Positions 24,418 through 36,300 of a stretch of 64,000 nucleotides of DNA are shown here, piece by piece (within the stretch, counting starts at the first letter, position 1; the number at the start of each line of letters is the position of its first letter). A program made the translations under genes and the position numbers. The stretch is from Chrysemys picta bellii (taxonomy: Eukaryota; Chordata; Testudines; Emydidae). The notes beneath the pieces are model-generated. The model did no database searches. It worked only from the letters and a program-made list of their open reading frames with translations, and was not told the DNA's origin. The DNA lies in NCBI RefSeq assembly GCF_011386835.1, contig NC_088792.1, positions 222,297,894-222,361,893 of the forward strand, in the 5' to 3' direction.

Positions 24418-25230
24418 TGTTAGTGGCATTAATGGATGATCTTTTACTGTCACAGGATAATGGGCAGACATCCATTCTCATCCTACTGAATCACTTGTCA
24501 GCATTCAACACTTGACCAGGAGATGCTGCTGTAGCCATCTGCGGGAGGAGGCAGAGGTCCAGGGAAAAGCTCTAAAGTGGTTATGTCCCTCCTGGAGGGA
24601 TGCATCCAACAAGTAGTGATGGGAGACTGCATCTCTATTACTAGTTTCACATTTGTCAATTCCACCAAAGATGAGTTCTCTCTGTTCCTATTCAATACCT
24701 ACATGCAATCACTAAGTGAACAAGTCAGATGAAATGCATTTAGGTACCAGCAATATGCAGATGACACACAATTCTGCTCTCCTTCATCACATACAACTGC
24801 ACTTCTACCATCAAAATAGCCCAGTTCTTGGATCAGATGAGGTCATGGAGCTGATTAAAGCTGAATCCAAGCAACATGGAGGTTATCTGGTGGCAGAGGA
24901 AAGCATTTTGAAGCATTTGCAGCCACAGTGCAGTCTCCTTTGGTTGAAGGTACACTCCCACAACTGGTCAATTCAGTCACTAGTTTAGGAGTGTTCTTGG
25001 ATTTCTCACTGATGCTGAGCTCTAACATAGCAGCATCTGTAAGTAATGCTTTCTATCATCTCTGATTGGCTTAGAGACTCCATCCCATTCAGGTGGATGA
25101 TGATCTGGTCTCAGTTATACACACCTGTGTCATCTCCCATCTGGACTATAGCAATGCAGTATACTGGGCATGAAGCCATCAGCCCTTAGGAAACTCCAGC
25201 TGCCACAGAACATTATGTCTCCTTGGCAAT
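24418..25230 (+). mobile_element. Ancient L2/L3-like LINE remnant (reverse transcriptase)
   Basis: Translations in shifting frames give SILILLNHLSAFNT near 24475 (compare the LDLSAAFDT RT motif), YADDTQF at 24754-24774 (motif C), GVFLDFSL near 24990 and HLDYSNAVYW near 25140. The order and spacing match L2 or CR1-L3 type reverse transcriptase. Stops and frameshifts are scattered throughout, so it is far older than the CR1 at 40755. Confidence 0.72.
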
Positions 25231-25309
25231 ATGGGCTACTACGAACACAGGAGCACTGAGTACCCAGAGGCCTCAATTCATGCTGTTGGTGCAGGACAGA
25301 GACTTGCCT

Positions 25310-25475
25310 GGCTCTGGCAAGGAAGTGAGGTCCAGGGGGGCAGACTGGGAGTCAGGACTCCTGGGTTCTCTCCCCAGCTCTGGGAGAAGAGTGGGGTAGG
25401 GGTTAGCAAAGAATCCTCCCAAGGTTACAGGATACTCAGTGGAGGGCAGCAAGTAGCATACAGAACACTTGAGCA
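25310..25475. repeat. MIR-like/SINE fragment
   Basis: GGGAGTCAGGACTCCTGGGT followed by TCTCCCCAGCTCTGGGAG is the tRNA-derived segment common in amniote MIR-type SINEs. The remainder is degenerate. Confidence 0.4.
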
Positions 25476-25944
25476 TCATCCTTACCACCAGAAATGCCCT
25501 CCTGGTACAAAATAGCTCTCCTTTCACCTCTCTGTTCAGTTCCACCACTCAACCAATTCTGAGTTTGTGTATAGTTATGGTGACTCCCAAAATGTCATTG
25601 AAGGAATTCTGGGTAGAAATATTATGCAAATGCAGCCCTATAGCCATACTTTCACCTGTTCACCAATAAATGAGAGCAGCGAGTTCCTTACCTTCTAGAG
25701 TCTGAGGCATAGGGCTTACAGTTAAATACCAATCTAAGTATATTATTCCAAGTGTGACTATACCAGAGCAATATTGAGACTTACCTCCCTGCTCTTATGC
25801 TTTTCCTATAGAATCAATTATACAGTTTACCCACCTTTATCTGTACCCCTATCAATCCTAGACTCCACACTATTATAATCCCTTCCTTGTCCCCCAGCAC
25901 GAGATACACACCCTCTGCAACATGTATCTCATGCCTGGGGACAA

Positions 25945-26555
25945 GGAAGAGATTCGGATAATGTGGAAGCTCACATAATAGAGCAGAGATCCTCCCCCCC
26001 ACACACCCACACCCCCAGCCAGGACCACATGGAGGACAAGCCCCCAGCTAAGGAGGAAGCCACCTTGCTGATGAGTGGCTCCAGTGGCAGTGCAGGAGCC
26101 CTCTGCAGCCCTACTGTCATGTGAGTGAGTGAGTGGGGCCATGACAGCAGAGCTGCAGAGGGTTTCCTGCACTGCCGCAGGGCCAGTGGCACCCAATCTC
26201 TGGAGGTTCAAGGAAGTCTGTGGTCCTGGCTGGGCAGAGCAGAGTCCTGGTCAGGGGTCTGTGCTCGCCCCGCCCCCAACAGGATCATGGCCTCCCCCCT
26301 GCACCTTGTCCCTGTATGTATGGGTTGTCACCAGACCTGAAGTAGTGCAGGGAGCCCTCTGCAGCCCTGCAGTCATGGCAGGGAGTAAGCAGGACAGGGC
26401 AGAGCAGAGATCCCTGGCCAGGACTGAGAGGAGAAGAGGGAGGATGACTGACAAGCCCGTAACTGAGGGGAGGCCACTCCACTGCTGAATGGCTCCTGCC
26501 CTCTCAATTAGCCAAACAAAATCCATGTCCCCCATGCTATTTGGATAATTGGGAG
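25945..26555. repeat. Unclassified repeat with internal direct and inverted blocks
   Basis: A GAGCCCTCTGCAGCCCT block occurs near 26096 and again near 26351, with an inverted partner around 26150 (AGAGCTGCAGAGGGTTTCC). TTCGGATAAT near 25953 and TTTGGATAAT near 26539 could mark its ends. This is probably a DNA-transposon derivative; no coding potential. Confidence 0.38.
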
Positions 26556-27065
26556 CATACTGTACATTGGCTGGTTTTGCTCAAGTATATATCAACATTC
26601 CAAACTAAGGTCTAATCTACTGTCTATCATCATCAGCAATGCCCGTTTCAGTATTACTGCATTTCAACTTGCTCCCTGCCTTCATCTGATTTCCTCCCCC
26701 ACCAAAAAAAGTTTGGTTTTAAACATTTCCACATGTCTAAACCCTCTAGGATCTGTTTGCAATAGAGCACTGTGAATGACTGCAGCCTGTTCTGTGTGGG
26801 AGGGCTTTCCTGGCCACATGTCATTAACACCTCTTTTATTGATTCTGTACTGATTGCTGTTTTCTGAACTGGCACTGCCTCGTTCATTTTCCTAGGAGGT
26901 GTCTGGCTCTTTTCTCAGTTTTAGGCAGCAGTCATTATTTCGTATAGAAGTGATTGCATGAATTCTAGTACAGTGTATTTAATTGTGTGCATCCTCACTC
27001 CAGGAAGGAGGCACATCACCACTGGACCCATTTATGGTAGTTGGTTTTCTGAACAGTAATTCCTA

Positions 27066-27135
27066 ATTGCGGATCCAGTTCAGCAAAACACTGAAGCACA
27101 TGCTTAAAGTTAAGCACATGCATTGCTGAAATAGG
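27066..27135. repeat. Foldback repeat fragment (AGCACATGCTTAAAG type)
   Basis: AGCAAAACACTGAAGCACAT, CTTAAAGTTAAGCACATGC and GCTGAAATAGGGCC resemble one arm of the stem-loop at 38471-38565. Confidence 0.5.
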
Positions 27136-27169
27136 GCCTGAATCTGTAGACTACAGAGCAACAGCCAGC

Positions 27170-27262
27170 ACTGTAATTTATTTAGTATTTGTACAGTGGC
27201 AACAGTGTGCTGGGAGCTATAGACAGATATAAAGACAAAATCTCTTACATTCTAGACAACAC
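27170..27262. repeat. L3/MIR-type 3' tail fragment
   Basis: TTTATTTAGTATTTGTACAG followed by AACAGTGTGCTGGGAGCTAT resembles a tail block found in other copies here near 30760, 34840, 45060 and 49420. Confidence 0.4.
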
Positions 27263-27582
27263 GCCCATGCAGGCTATAGGGGATGGGGATAGAGACAAAA
27301 TACCCATGCAATTCTTTCAGGCCTGCACAACTCAAAGCGGGGAGGGCCATATTACTCCAAAGAAAAAAGCTGAGGGCCGAAACCCCCGGCCCTGCCGAAC
27401 AACCCCCCAGCGCCGCCGGAATCCCCCCCCAGCACCACCCAGCCACCCCAAAACACACACACCCCCAGCACCGCCTGCCCCCCCCCGAAACAACCCCCCC
27501 CAGCACCTCCTGCCCCGTGGAAAAAAAACCCTCCTCCCCCAGCGCCGCCCTGCTGAAACAGCAGTATTGAACCTTGATAATA

Positions 27583-27790
27583 TGTTATAGCTAGCCCCTA
27601 AGATAGTATAATTAAGGTAAAAGAAAAATGTCTTTTTGCTAGAAGTAGAATAAGATCTTCCCCCCACTTTGTAATCAATTGCCCTGTTGAATGAATGAGG
27701 TGTGAATGAGGAAGGTGTGGAAGGCAGCACCTCCAGACAGCTGCAACCCTTGGAGAGGGGATGGGAGCCAGACCAGATCAGTAGAAAAAG
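27583..27790. repeat. Possible LTR fragment nested in the minisatellite element
   Basis: This segment begins TGTTATAGCTAGCCCC and its composition differs sharply from the C-rich DNA on both sides. It looks like an LTR-type insertion, but no target duplication was identified. Confidence 0.3.
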
Positions 27791-27834
27791 GTCAGCCACC
27801 GACTCGCCACTTGCCTCCTCAGTCCCCCTCCCCT

Positions 27835-28262
27835 AGCTCGCCTACTCAGCCCCCTGCCACTGCCCACCCGCTCGCTTGCCCCACCCCGCCACTGCCCGCC
27901 CGCTCGCCTCCTCAGCCCCTCCCCCCGGCTCGCCTACTCACCCCCCGCCACTGCCCACCCGCTCGCCTCCTCAGCCGCCTCCTCCCCCACCGCCGGCTCA
28001 CCTGCCCCCCGCTACTGCCCACCCGCTCGCCTCCTCAGCCCCCCAGCTCGCCTACTCACCCCCCGCCACTGCCCGCCTGCTCACCTCCTCAGTCCCGCCC
28101 CCGCTGCCTCACCTGCCCCCCCGCCACTGCCCGCCCATTTGCCTCCTCAGCCCCCCACCCCTCCAGCTTGCCTACTCACCTCCCACCACTGCCTGCCCGC
28201 TCGCCTCCTCAGCCCCCCTCCCTCACCTGCCGCTTGCCTACTCACCCCCCGCGGGCCACACA
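27835..28262. repeat. C-rich minisatellite (period about 60 bp)
   Basis: The word GCCACTGCCC(A/G)CC or a close variant recurs near 27858, 27888, 27947, 28011, 28065, 28123 and 28185, mostly 54-64 bp apart, alternating with GCTCGCCTCCTCAGCC and CTCGCCTACTCACCCCC. The long proline-rich frames across it (27706-28319) are products of the repeat, not genes. Confidence 0.9.
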
Positions 28263-28313
28263 GTGAGCCCACCTACTTACTCCCCGCGGGCCTGCACATG
28301 TTGTGCAGGCCTG

Positions 28314-30019
28314 ATCTAGATCTAACACATACAAATGCAGAAAAAAGTGATGGGCTGCATGACTAAATAGAGAAGTTCAGTGCATAGTTTGGTCGCTTCT
28401 GAGTTTTATTGTTTGGGTAAAGGTTTTACAGTGGTTAGTATATACAGTTGGAAGAGTTCATTGTGAACAATTAGAAGCAAAACGTATCATTCTGATATAT
28501 TGGATTGTGATTTTCTCCAATATTTGTTATTCAAAATTCATGAATGTTTTCAACTGGTTCTTGGTCATTCACTAAGAAGTCACTGCAAATATTCAAAATT
28601 TGGAATGTCCACAGTGCTAGCTAATTGCATAGACGTGTGATATTTCTTCTGTTCCCTGAGTGGATGGCTCAAATTAATATTCCATTGGTTAGTTACAAAA
28701 CATTTCAAGCATATATAATTCTAAATTTGTTTCTGGTGAATGTTTAAGCCTAACATTCACTTTCCACAAACATTTGTATTAATATAACTCATTTGCTCGA
28801 ATATTAGGGGAAAGATAATGTAAAAGGGGCACACCACACAGTCAATAAAAACTTGAAACATATTACTGAATTTTCTTTATTTTTCAGAACCGAGTGCATA
28901 CAAAGAGGAACACTTTTCTGAGGGGATGACTACAACTGCTAAGCCTTTTGGAAGAAATATACTGAGATGGGGCTTGATCTAATCCAAACATTTCCTTTCC
29001 TTATTGTAAAACCAGGATAGCTGGGATGTGAGTTCTCAAAGAGCATCTTATCTTATTTATTAAGCCATTAGTAAGCAGCTATCCCATGATCTAGGCACTC
29101 GCAAACTTTACAATTTTCACAATAAGAATAGAAAATACAGGTAGGGCCAGATTCTGCCATCCTTACTCATGGTGAATATCACCTCACTTTGTGAGGAGTC
29201 CTAGGTTCTTCAGAGGGAAATCTCAAGGAGTAACATGCTACTCAATCTGAGCAGGGATTTGGAGCAATCAAATTTTTGAATTGCTCCGCTCCGGCTCCAC
29301 TCCAGCTCCGGGCATAAAACCTACTGGTCCACGTTCCAGCTCCGGGTTCCGCTCCAAAGCCCTGAATCTGAGTGAAGGGTCAGAATCTGGCCCTTAATGT
29401 GTTGTTCACCTGATAGATACAGATCCATTGGCAGATGTAAAACAATAAAAGTCACTCCATAGTACTAATACAGTCAGATCCTTATTTCTAATTCCTATTC
29501 CTTCTTGGTACTGGATCTTGGTGGGCGCTTCCTCCAGTTTCTCCAGATGTGGTGAACCTTGAAACCAGACTCCATTAGAGTGGTTTAAAGGTTCATGAGA
29601 AACCTCTGGGAAAGACGATGCTATTGCCAATGCAAGATCTATTTTGGATGGTTCATCTAGACCAGCTGTACATATCTCAAGAAAAGATGATTCCAGCACT
29701 TCCCTAGTCCATTGATATCAGCATTAAGATGTTTCAAAAAGCTCCAATTTATTGTTACTTGCTTCATCCTGTAACTCTTCACTGAAACCCAGCATATGTT
29801 TTCAAGATTTACTGTGACAATGGTTAAGCATGTGCTCATAATAGTAATGCTTAGCCTTTAATAGCTACAATATTTAAGCCAAATGGATATTTTCTACAGT
29901 ATTAGTTAACCTATGTGCACGTTGTTCAGTACTGCAAGCAAGGCCAGAAAATTATGAGGATTATAGGACAATGTGCGGAAATGCAGACAGACATTTACTC
30001 TGTGGTACTGTGATAACAG
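28314..30019. other. Largely unique-looking noncoding DNA
   Basis: AT-rich. GGCTCCACTCCAGCTCCGG near 29293 is a short imperfect CTCCGGCTCC-type simple repeat. No gene seen. Confidence 0.5.
29143..29210. repeat. Foldback repeat fragment
   Basis: GGGCCAGATTCTGCCATCC followed by CATGGTGAATATCACCTCAC resembles one arm of the interspersed hairpin family seen at 17247. Confidence 0.35.
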
Positions 30020-30718
30020 CATACCTTTCCCCAGCAGGAAGACGTGGCTGCTGCCTTAGCTTCCCCTCTGTGAATGGCATTTCCCTCAGATTGGATATGA
30101 GTTTTGAAGAGGTTTAGCCCTCTGGCCAAGCCTGAATCTTTCCCTTTTTCAAGAAATAGAGTCCAAATAAGATTTAGTTTAAAAAAAAAATTCCAACCAG
30201 CCTTAACAGTTCTTTCCCTCCTCTAACTGCAGGGATTTCCATACCATCTCCTTACACGGCACCATAGAGTAAAGGAGACTCCCATTCCCATCCTCTATCC
30301 CAGCTCCAGCCCATGGCCCTAATAAATTAAGTCGCCATCCATCTCAGCCTCCACCCTCATTTTCCTTGTCCCCAGGGATACTTCCTACATTGGTTAGTTT
30401 GCCTTTTAAGGCATCATCCTGATTCCTTCTCTGGTGGTCTTCTACCAGCTTCCACCTTCTGCACCACAGCAAACCACCACTTACTACTCAGGAGCTTTCC
30501 CAGCAAGTTAATGCCCTTCTAGCTGGAATCCACAGAGTCCTTTCCCTGGCTGCAAAAAGCCTATCGTCAGTATATAACCACTTCTGCTACCTCTCCCTCC
30601 TATTACACACAGGCTGCCCTTATGTCTCCTAGCAGACAATAGCTACTGGTCACACAGTCTGGGAGTTAAACTAGGCACAGGTGAGAGACAGCCCAGGAGC
30701 CAGCTCACCCTGTGACAC
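30020..30718. repeat. Possible LTR-like repeat
   Basis: Pyrimidine-rich, with CCCTCTGGCCAAGCC near 30118 shared with the repeats at 20100 and 42790 and ending near CACCCTGTGACAC. No coding content. Confidence 0.33.
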
Positions 30719-30754
30719 TGATAAAGACTAAAACTTAGGAACTTTAATACAAGT

Positions 30755-30885
30755 TTTTTGGGGCAGGGACTCGTTCTGTTTTTGTGCAGCACCTATCACA
30801 ATGGGATTCTGGTCCATGACATGGGTTCCCAGGCATTACCATAATTATTTATTATAATTCATATTATTACCATCAATAACTAGCT
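30755..30885. repeat. L3/MIR-type 3' tail fragment
   Basis: GGGGCAGGGACTCGTTCTG, then TGTGCAGCACCTATCACAAT and an AT-rich tail with ATTATTTATTAT match the tail design of the copies near 34840 and 49420. Confidence 0.55.
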
Positions 30886-30899
30886 GGCTATATTAAAAA

Positions 30900-30995
30900 A
30901 ATGCTGGTTCAGATTCTGCTTTCATTTACACCATTTTACACTGCTATAAACTTCCAATTTACACCGGTGCAAGTGAGAGTAGACTTTGACGCACT
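30900..30995. repeat. Foldback repeat fragment
   Basis: TTCAGATTCTGCTTTCATTT, ACACCATTTTACACTGC and AATTTACACCGGTGCAAGTG form a degraded stem related to the hairpin at 17247. Confidence 0.45.
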
Positions 30996-31619
30996 GACTG
31001 TAACAGCATGAAAAGTAAGACATTCTGAAAATCCTTTGCAGATTGATACATACTGAGCAAACCACTGGGACAATGGTATCTGACAAAAGCAGAAATAGCG
31101 GTCAACCACGAGTAGCTGTCAGAGTCATGCAGCTTTGTTTATTTGAGATATTTTACTAACGTGGTAGTTATGTCAGGCCGTATTAGTTGTAAGTAGCAGA
31201 AGTGGCAGATACAAAATTGAAAACAACAGCAGTGGAGTGAGCAGAGCTGTAAGACGCAAAAATAAAAGGAGCAGAGGTGGGGTGTGGAGCGAAGAGGAGA
31301 TGCAAAAAATGGAAGCAAGCAAGACCAGAAAGGGGGCCAAAACAGTGCTACAGAAGTAGAAAGAGAAATGGAAGCAAAAGAGGTGATGTATTCATCACTT
31401 GTTTAAATCACAACACTCTCTGGCTCTGTCATAGGCTTAGATTATTTCTAGCTGTATCTGCCCACATACTTACACTTGAGTAAAAGGCACTATGTAGTAA
31501 ATACAAGATCATTATTAACATCAACATTAAAGAAATATGGCTACATTTTACAGGACTAGAGGACAAATGGAAAATATGACTCAGCTCATGTTTTTATGGC
31601 AATAAAGAAACTAGACCAG

Positions 31620-31700
31620 CTCTTCATCTGATTCAAACTAGCATGACTGATTTCAGTGGAGCTCTGTCAGTCCCCACTGCTGAGGATCTAGCCCACTACA
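31620..31700. repeat. Foldback repeat fragment
   Basis: CTTCATCTGATTCAAACTAG, TGATTTCAGTGGAGCT and GCTGAGGATCTAGCCC give a weakened version of the hairpin at 17247 with the same loop. Confidence 0.5.
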
Positions 31701-32204
31701 TCTGAGGCAAACCAATTGTGGTCTGATACGCCAGTTCCCATTTCCTTCTTCCTGTAATTTTCTTCTTTTATTTGTTCCTCAGTGAAATTATTTAAAAATA
31801 AACTGCCTCCCCACAGAAATGAAGATTTCCAAAGCTATTGGACCACATGCTGGTCTCAGAGTATAAACCTTAAATAATGCTCCTGACGTTACTATAGTCC
31901 TGCAGGATTTGTACTGTTGTACTTGAGATCAGAATCTAGTCCACGATATGTAAATCTATTTATAACCCTATTCAAGTTGCACTAAATTGAATTTTCCTTT
32001 TACATACACCTAAAATGCTTAAATCTTTATCATATGTTTAAGGAAATGAGTGGAAACACATATTATGAAACACCCATAACCAAGCATTTTACGGTTGTTT
32101 TATTAAAATTATTCAAATGAATATGTTTTCCCCTTTACTGTCTTAAATGGCTTCAAATAAATAGCTGTGTAAATAAGCCAGAATTATAGAGATACACTGA
32201 GCCT

Positions 32205-32988
32205 TTCCATCCGCATGAAAGACCCCCTACGCTTATTTTTACCAGCTTAGGTTAAAAACTTTCCCAAAGCACAAATTCCACCTTGAACAGTATGCTGCCA
32301 CCACCAAGTGATTTAGACAGAGAATCAGGGAAAAGACCACTTGGAGTCCTATTCCCCAAAAATATTCCCTCGAGCCCTGCCCCCCCCCCTTTCCTGGGGA
32401 AGGCTTGAGAATAATATCCTTACCATTGGTACAGGTGAACACAGACCCAAACCCTTGGATCTTAAGAACAATGAAAAATCAATCGTGTTCTTAAAAGAAG
32501 AATTTTAATTAAAGAAAAGGTAAAAGAATCACCTCTGTAAAATCAGGATGGTAAGTACTTTACAGAATAACAAAAGACTGAAAAACACAGAGGATTTCCC
32601 CTCTAGGCAAAACTTTAAAGTTACAAAAACAGGGATAAACCTTCCCTCTTAGCACAGGGAAAATTCACAAGCTAAAACAAAAGATAATCTAATGCATTTT
32701 TTTGTATTACTTACTATTTCTGCAATAGTAGATGCTTAGTTCAGATATGGCTTAGGGAGATGTATCTTCCCTGCTCTGTTTCCTTGTTGACTCCGGGAGA
32801 CACAGACAAAAAAAACATTCCCCCACAGATTTAAAAGTATCTTCTCCCCTTATTTGTCCTTTTGGTCAGGTGCCACCCAGATTATCTAAGCTTTTTAACC
32901 CTTTACAGGTAAAAAAGGAATTAACCCTTTACAGGGTAAAGAGGGATTTTATGCTACCCTTAGCTGTATGTTTATAACAGAAAGGCTA
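32205..32988 (-). repeat. LTR-like repeat (endogenous retrovirus-type, old)
   Basis: Read on the minus strand it begins TGTTATAAACATACAGC, continues through repeated TTTACAGG/CCTGTAAAGGGTTAA words, and ends near GGTAAAAATAAGCGTAGGGG. This resembles solo LTRs common in turtle genomes. No gag, pol or env coding sequence lies on either side, so it would be a relic without coding function. The family is recognised by style, not by search. Confidence 0.45.
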
Positions 32989-34689
32989 AGCAGACATTAA
33001 ATGAGCTAACAAGCTCCTTGGTGCTCTTAGTGGGTGTCAGAAACAGAACATGGGCAGTCTGACCTATTGGTCAGAGCAGGTGGCATAAAGGAAGCTGCCC
33101 TAAGCAAGGAAAACCAAGTTGCATGGACAACTTCCTGTTCCTATGCTCTGTCGAAATACCAGCAGGGAACCAATTAGGACCCTCCAAGTTCTGCCAATCA
33201 GAGCCCAGGACTGGAGTCCTCTGTTGGAGTTCAGCTTCTAGTCCTGACAACTATTAGCTAGACACACTGGGTAGCAGGTTGGAACTTACTGGCTCCTAAA
33301 ATCCCTATGGCCCAGGGTTTGAGACCTGTAGTCCCTGATACTCTTCCTTCTACAGAAGGCCGCATGAGGCCTATACACTGTGTCAGTCTCACTTAAGGAT
33401 CTTTAGGGCTATGCACATCCTCCTCTCTGTGGAGGAAGACTTAAGGTGGAGGTAATAGCTCTCTTAGCCTCTTTATCCTCCAGTGTGGAGGAAGGCTCCT
33501 TCCTCTCTAGTCCATCTCCCTATACAGCTACGTATAGTGAGTAACCCAACATTCATATTCTGTGCTAGAAGAGAGGATTTGGGCATATATAGGTTATATA
33601 TATACAAGAGCAGTGGATTCTCTGAACCTGCCCTCATCCACTCCATTGAGCAGCAAGGAGTCCCTGAAGAGAAATGCTGCATATCTTTCAGTGGTGTCCC
33701 CATTCCAAGTCCAGCTCTCCTCCTGGCACTGCAGAATTGTGCTAGTTCCATTGCCAGTGCATCTTCCACACTCCCAGAGGAGAGGGCGAGATTTGCCCCA
33801 CAATGTGAGAGGATGAAATTAACTGAGATGTGGCTTTTGTCAGGGGTCTTTTATAATTAAACAAATGTCAGCTTGAGGAATTCTGGTTATTCTCTCCACA
33901 CATGACAACTGAGTCTTCAGGACCCTAGCTCCAGTGACTTATGTGGAATTATTCTTGATTTACATTTGTCTGAGAGGAGAAGAAGGCCCTCGATTTTTAC
34001 AAGGAACCTTGAAAATCTCACATTCCTCCTTTGGGATCAAACACTGACAGTGTGAGCTAATCCATTTCTTCTGTTTTGAAGAAAAATAATCCAGAGGTCC
34101 TGAGGTGTAAGACTTGTGTCTGTACAGTAGTTATTATAAATAACTGTCTCCTCATGAGTTTCTAGCATGGGGAGTTAGTGTGCATGCATTACAGCTGGAT
34201 GCAACAGTTTCACAGCTCCACTGATCTTAATTAAGTTGTGCCTCATTGCACCATGGCTGAATTTGGCCAACAGACTTTAATGTGTCTTCAGAGCTGCTAT
34301 AATTGCTTGTTGTGACTCCAGATCCTCAAAGACTTGCTTCAAAGGAGCCATCAACTTCTTGCAGCTAGTTCCAGTGCTCAGCTTTGCGATGTTCCAGTAG
34401 GGATAAAATAGCCATGGCACCATTTGGGAACTTTAAATGCATGGTTATTATATGGGCATGTCCAGGTAGGCAACAAATGTTCAAAAGCAGTCACAGAGAC
34501 TTGAATATGTGTAGCTATAAGCAAGTCCAAGTAGCTGTGTTAAAGCTTCATTTTTGCTTTTAAACGCTTATTTCAGCCTGGAGGGAATCCAAAAGGGAGG
34601 TTTCATTTTCACGTGAAAAACTATAAAAACAAACAGTTTTGCTTGCAGGTTTGCCAGACTTTTCAAGTGATTCCAAAGTCCTATCTTAT
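32989..34689. other. No recognised gene
   Basis: The overlapping frames at 33473-33860 lie on both strands and lack domains. Parts of 33040-33440 may be a repeat. Confidence 0.4.
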
Positions 34690-34940
34690 ATAAGAGGCAA
34701 GATGTTCCACAGGATCAAGCACTAAACTAGGACCCCCATAATATGAGTTTTTCTGCCTCGGGCAATTCACTTGAGCTCTGTTCCCCTGACTACCTTTTCT
34801 TTGTCTTGTTTTCTTATAATTTAATGTCTTCAGGGCACAGCCTGTCTCTTAATATCTCTTTGTACAATGCCACGCACACCATGACCCTGATCATCATTGG
34901 GGCCTCTGGGCACTACTTTAATACAAATAATATGTCCTGT
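34690..34940 (+). repeat. MIR/L3-like SINE
   Basis: TGCCTCGGGCAATTCACTTG near 34755 matches the MIR core phrase. It is followed by a tail containing TCAGGGCACAGCCTGTCTC, TTTGTACAATGCCACGCAC and ATACAAATAATA. The 133-residue open frame at 34743-35144 crosses this repeat and is judged spurious. Confidence 0.55.
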
Positions 34941-35279
34941 TATGTGAACTTGTGGCCTGACAGTAGTTCAAGTTTAAGCACTACAAGTTTTATTAAACTA
35001 AAAAAAAAAAAACCCAAAAGACCACAAAACCCTCAGCCTTTTAATGCAAGAAGAGAAGATACAGATAGTTGCCCTTCTGCTGCTAGTGTTACTATTACAT
35101 TCAGTTTTCCTCTCGCAGTCATGAAAAACAGATACTCTGCCTAAACTTCCACAAAGAATTGTAATTTCCTGAGTCAGGGGCCTTTCCTAGGCAGAAGTAT
35201 TCATGCCCTTTGGGGTGTCTGTGCATATGTCAAGAAATACTCATCCAGCCAGCACAATGCATTCACTTTTTAAAAATTC

Positions 35280-35335
35280 CTAATAAAGGCTGCAATTTAG
35301 CAAAGCACTTAGGCATGTGCTTACTTGAATCCAAG
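35280..35335. repeat. Foldback repeat fragment (AAAGCACTTAGGCATGTGCTT type)
   Basis: Contains GCAATTTAGCAAAGCACTTA and GGCATGTGCTTA, a single arm of the family represented at 38471. Confidence 0.45.
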
Positions 35336-35599
35336 CTCTAACTGTTTATCTGGCAGTCAGCATAGCTTTGAAGGAGCCACTGTGGTTGTAGGTAATGGGG
35401 CCAATGGAAAGGCTGATTCTCATCCCCGCAACTAGCACCAGGCACTCAGCTTAACTCTACCCTTAGAGCTGGTCCAAGTGTTCCAGGTCCTCAACTACAA
35501 GCCCCTCTCTGATTCTCATGTTGCCAGTTACGGAGCAAGCAGAGTAGAAGAGCAGAGCTCTCACTGAGAGCTACCAGGATTGTCATTAAAGTTATGTGA

Positions 35600-35860
35600 C
35601 ATGGATTCACAAAGGTACTTAGGCACCTAAGTCTGGGTTTAGGTGCCTACGCCCCAGTTTTGGCTTCGCTGCAATTCACAAAAGTCCTACCAAACTCTGT
35701 AGGTGCCTAACCTCATTCTGTGCCTTAATTTTCAGAGTAAAAGTTCCCTAGGCCCATACGTTTCTGCCTCTGAGCATGGACACTGCCCTGCCTCACTTTA
35801 GGCATCTGGGTGCCAACTCCCACCTAAGCCCCAGAGTAATTCAGAAACCAAGAAATGATA
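35600..35860. repeat. TTAGGCACCTAAG interspersed repeat
   Basis: Multiple copies of TTAGG(C/T)(A/G)CCTA and its complement are spread over the segment (GTACTTAGGCACCTAAGTC, GGTTTAGGTGCCTAC, TAGGTGCCTAACC). Related sequences occur at 54371-54467 and 63570-63680. Confidence 0.65.
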
Positions 35861-35994
35861 GAATTTCATCTGCCTTACTCATACATGGAGCCTGATCTAG
35901 TAGGCATGCTCAGAGGCCTCCTGCTGGATCAGGTCCCATTTAAAATCTGGCAACTAGAGGAGCAGGGGATGGTGGTGCCCACCTTATAACTTTC

Positions 35995-36300
35995 AGCCCA
36001 GTGGTTAGAGCACTCACCTTGGGGATGTGAAGAACATAGGATCAATTTCACCCCTGTGGCAGAGAGTTTGAACAGGGGTCTCCCACCTCGCAGGCACATG
36101 CTCCTACCACTGAGATATGGGATATTCTGATGTGGGGCTCCTTATGTCTCCCCTGTGGGAGCTGATCTAGCTTGAATCAGTAATTAAAGAGTTATTGGAG
36201 CATGGGGACTGGACCCTGGTCTCCTACCTCCCAGGTGGGTGCCCTACTCATCAGACAGCAGTCATTCTCTCTCTCTCTGGCCCAGTGACTGTAAGTATTT
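35995..36300. repeat. tRNA-like repeat, paired in opposite orientation
   Basis: GCCCAGTGGTTAGAGCACTC starts a forward tRNA-like block at 35997. GGTCTCCCACCTCGCAGG and CTACCACTGAGATATGGG form a reverse block to about 36122, and another reverse piece follows at 36190-36265. The blocks resemble those inside the AGAGCTGG elements at 16364 and 22749. Confidence 0.55.

Larger units (their letters stand above)
27318..28313. mobile_element. Large MITE-like element carrying a minisatellite
   Basis: Inverted ends CAGGCCTGCACAAC (27318) and GTTGTGCAGGCCTG (ends 28313) are perfect over 14 bp. The interior holds C-rich blocks, an unrelated AT-richer segment (27583-27790) and the tandem array at 27835-28262. 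The flanking octamers (AATTCTTT, ATCTAGAT) do not match, so the target duplication has been lost or the ends come from different copies. Confidence 0.65.

Noticed and set aside
27790..28262. CRISPR-like array
   Set aside because: Spacing is irregular, repeats are imperfect and directly adjoining without unique spacers, and the genome is eukaryotic.
27706..28319. Proline-rich 186- and 147-codon frames
   Set aside because: These are translations of a ~60-bp tandem repeat in two frames.
32205..32988. An intact endogenous retrovirus
   Set aside because: Only LTR-like sequence is present; no retroviral coding region or second LTR is seen on either side.
33473..33860. A small gene encoded at 33483-33860
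   Set aside because: Three frames on two strands overlap with no domain, no splice context and no codon bias.
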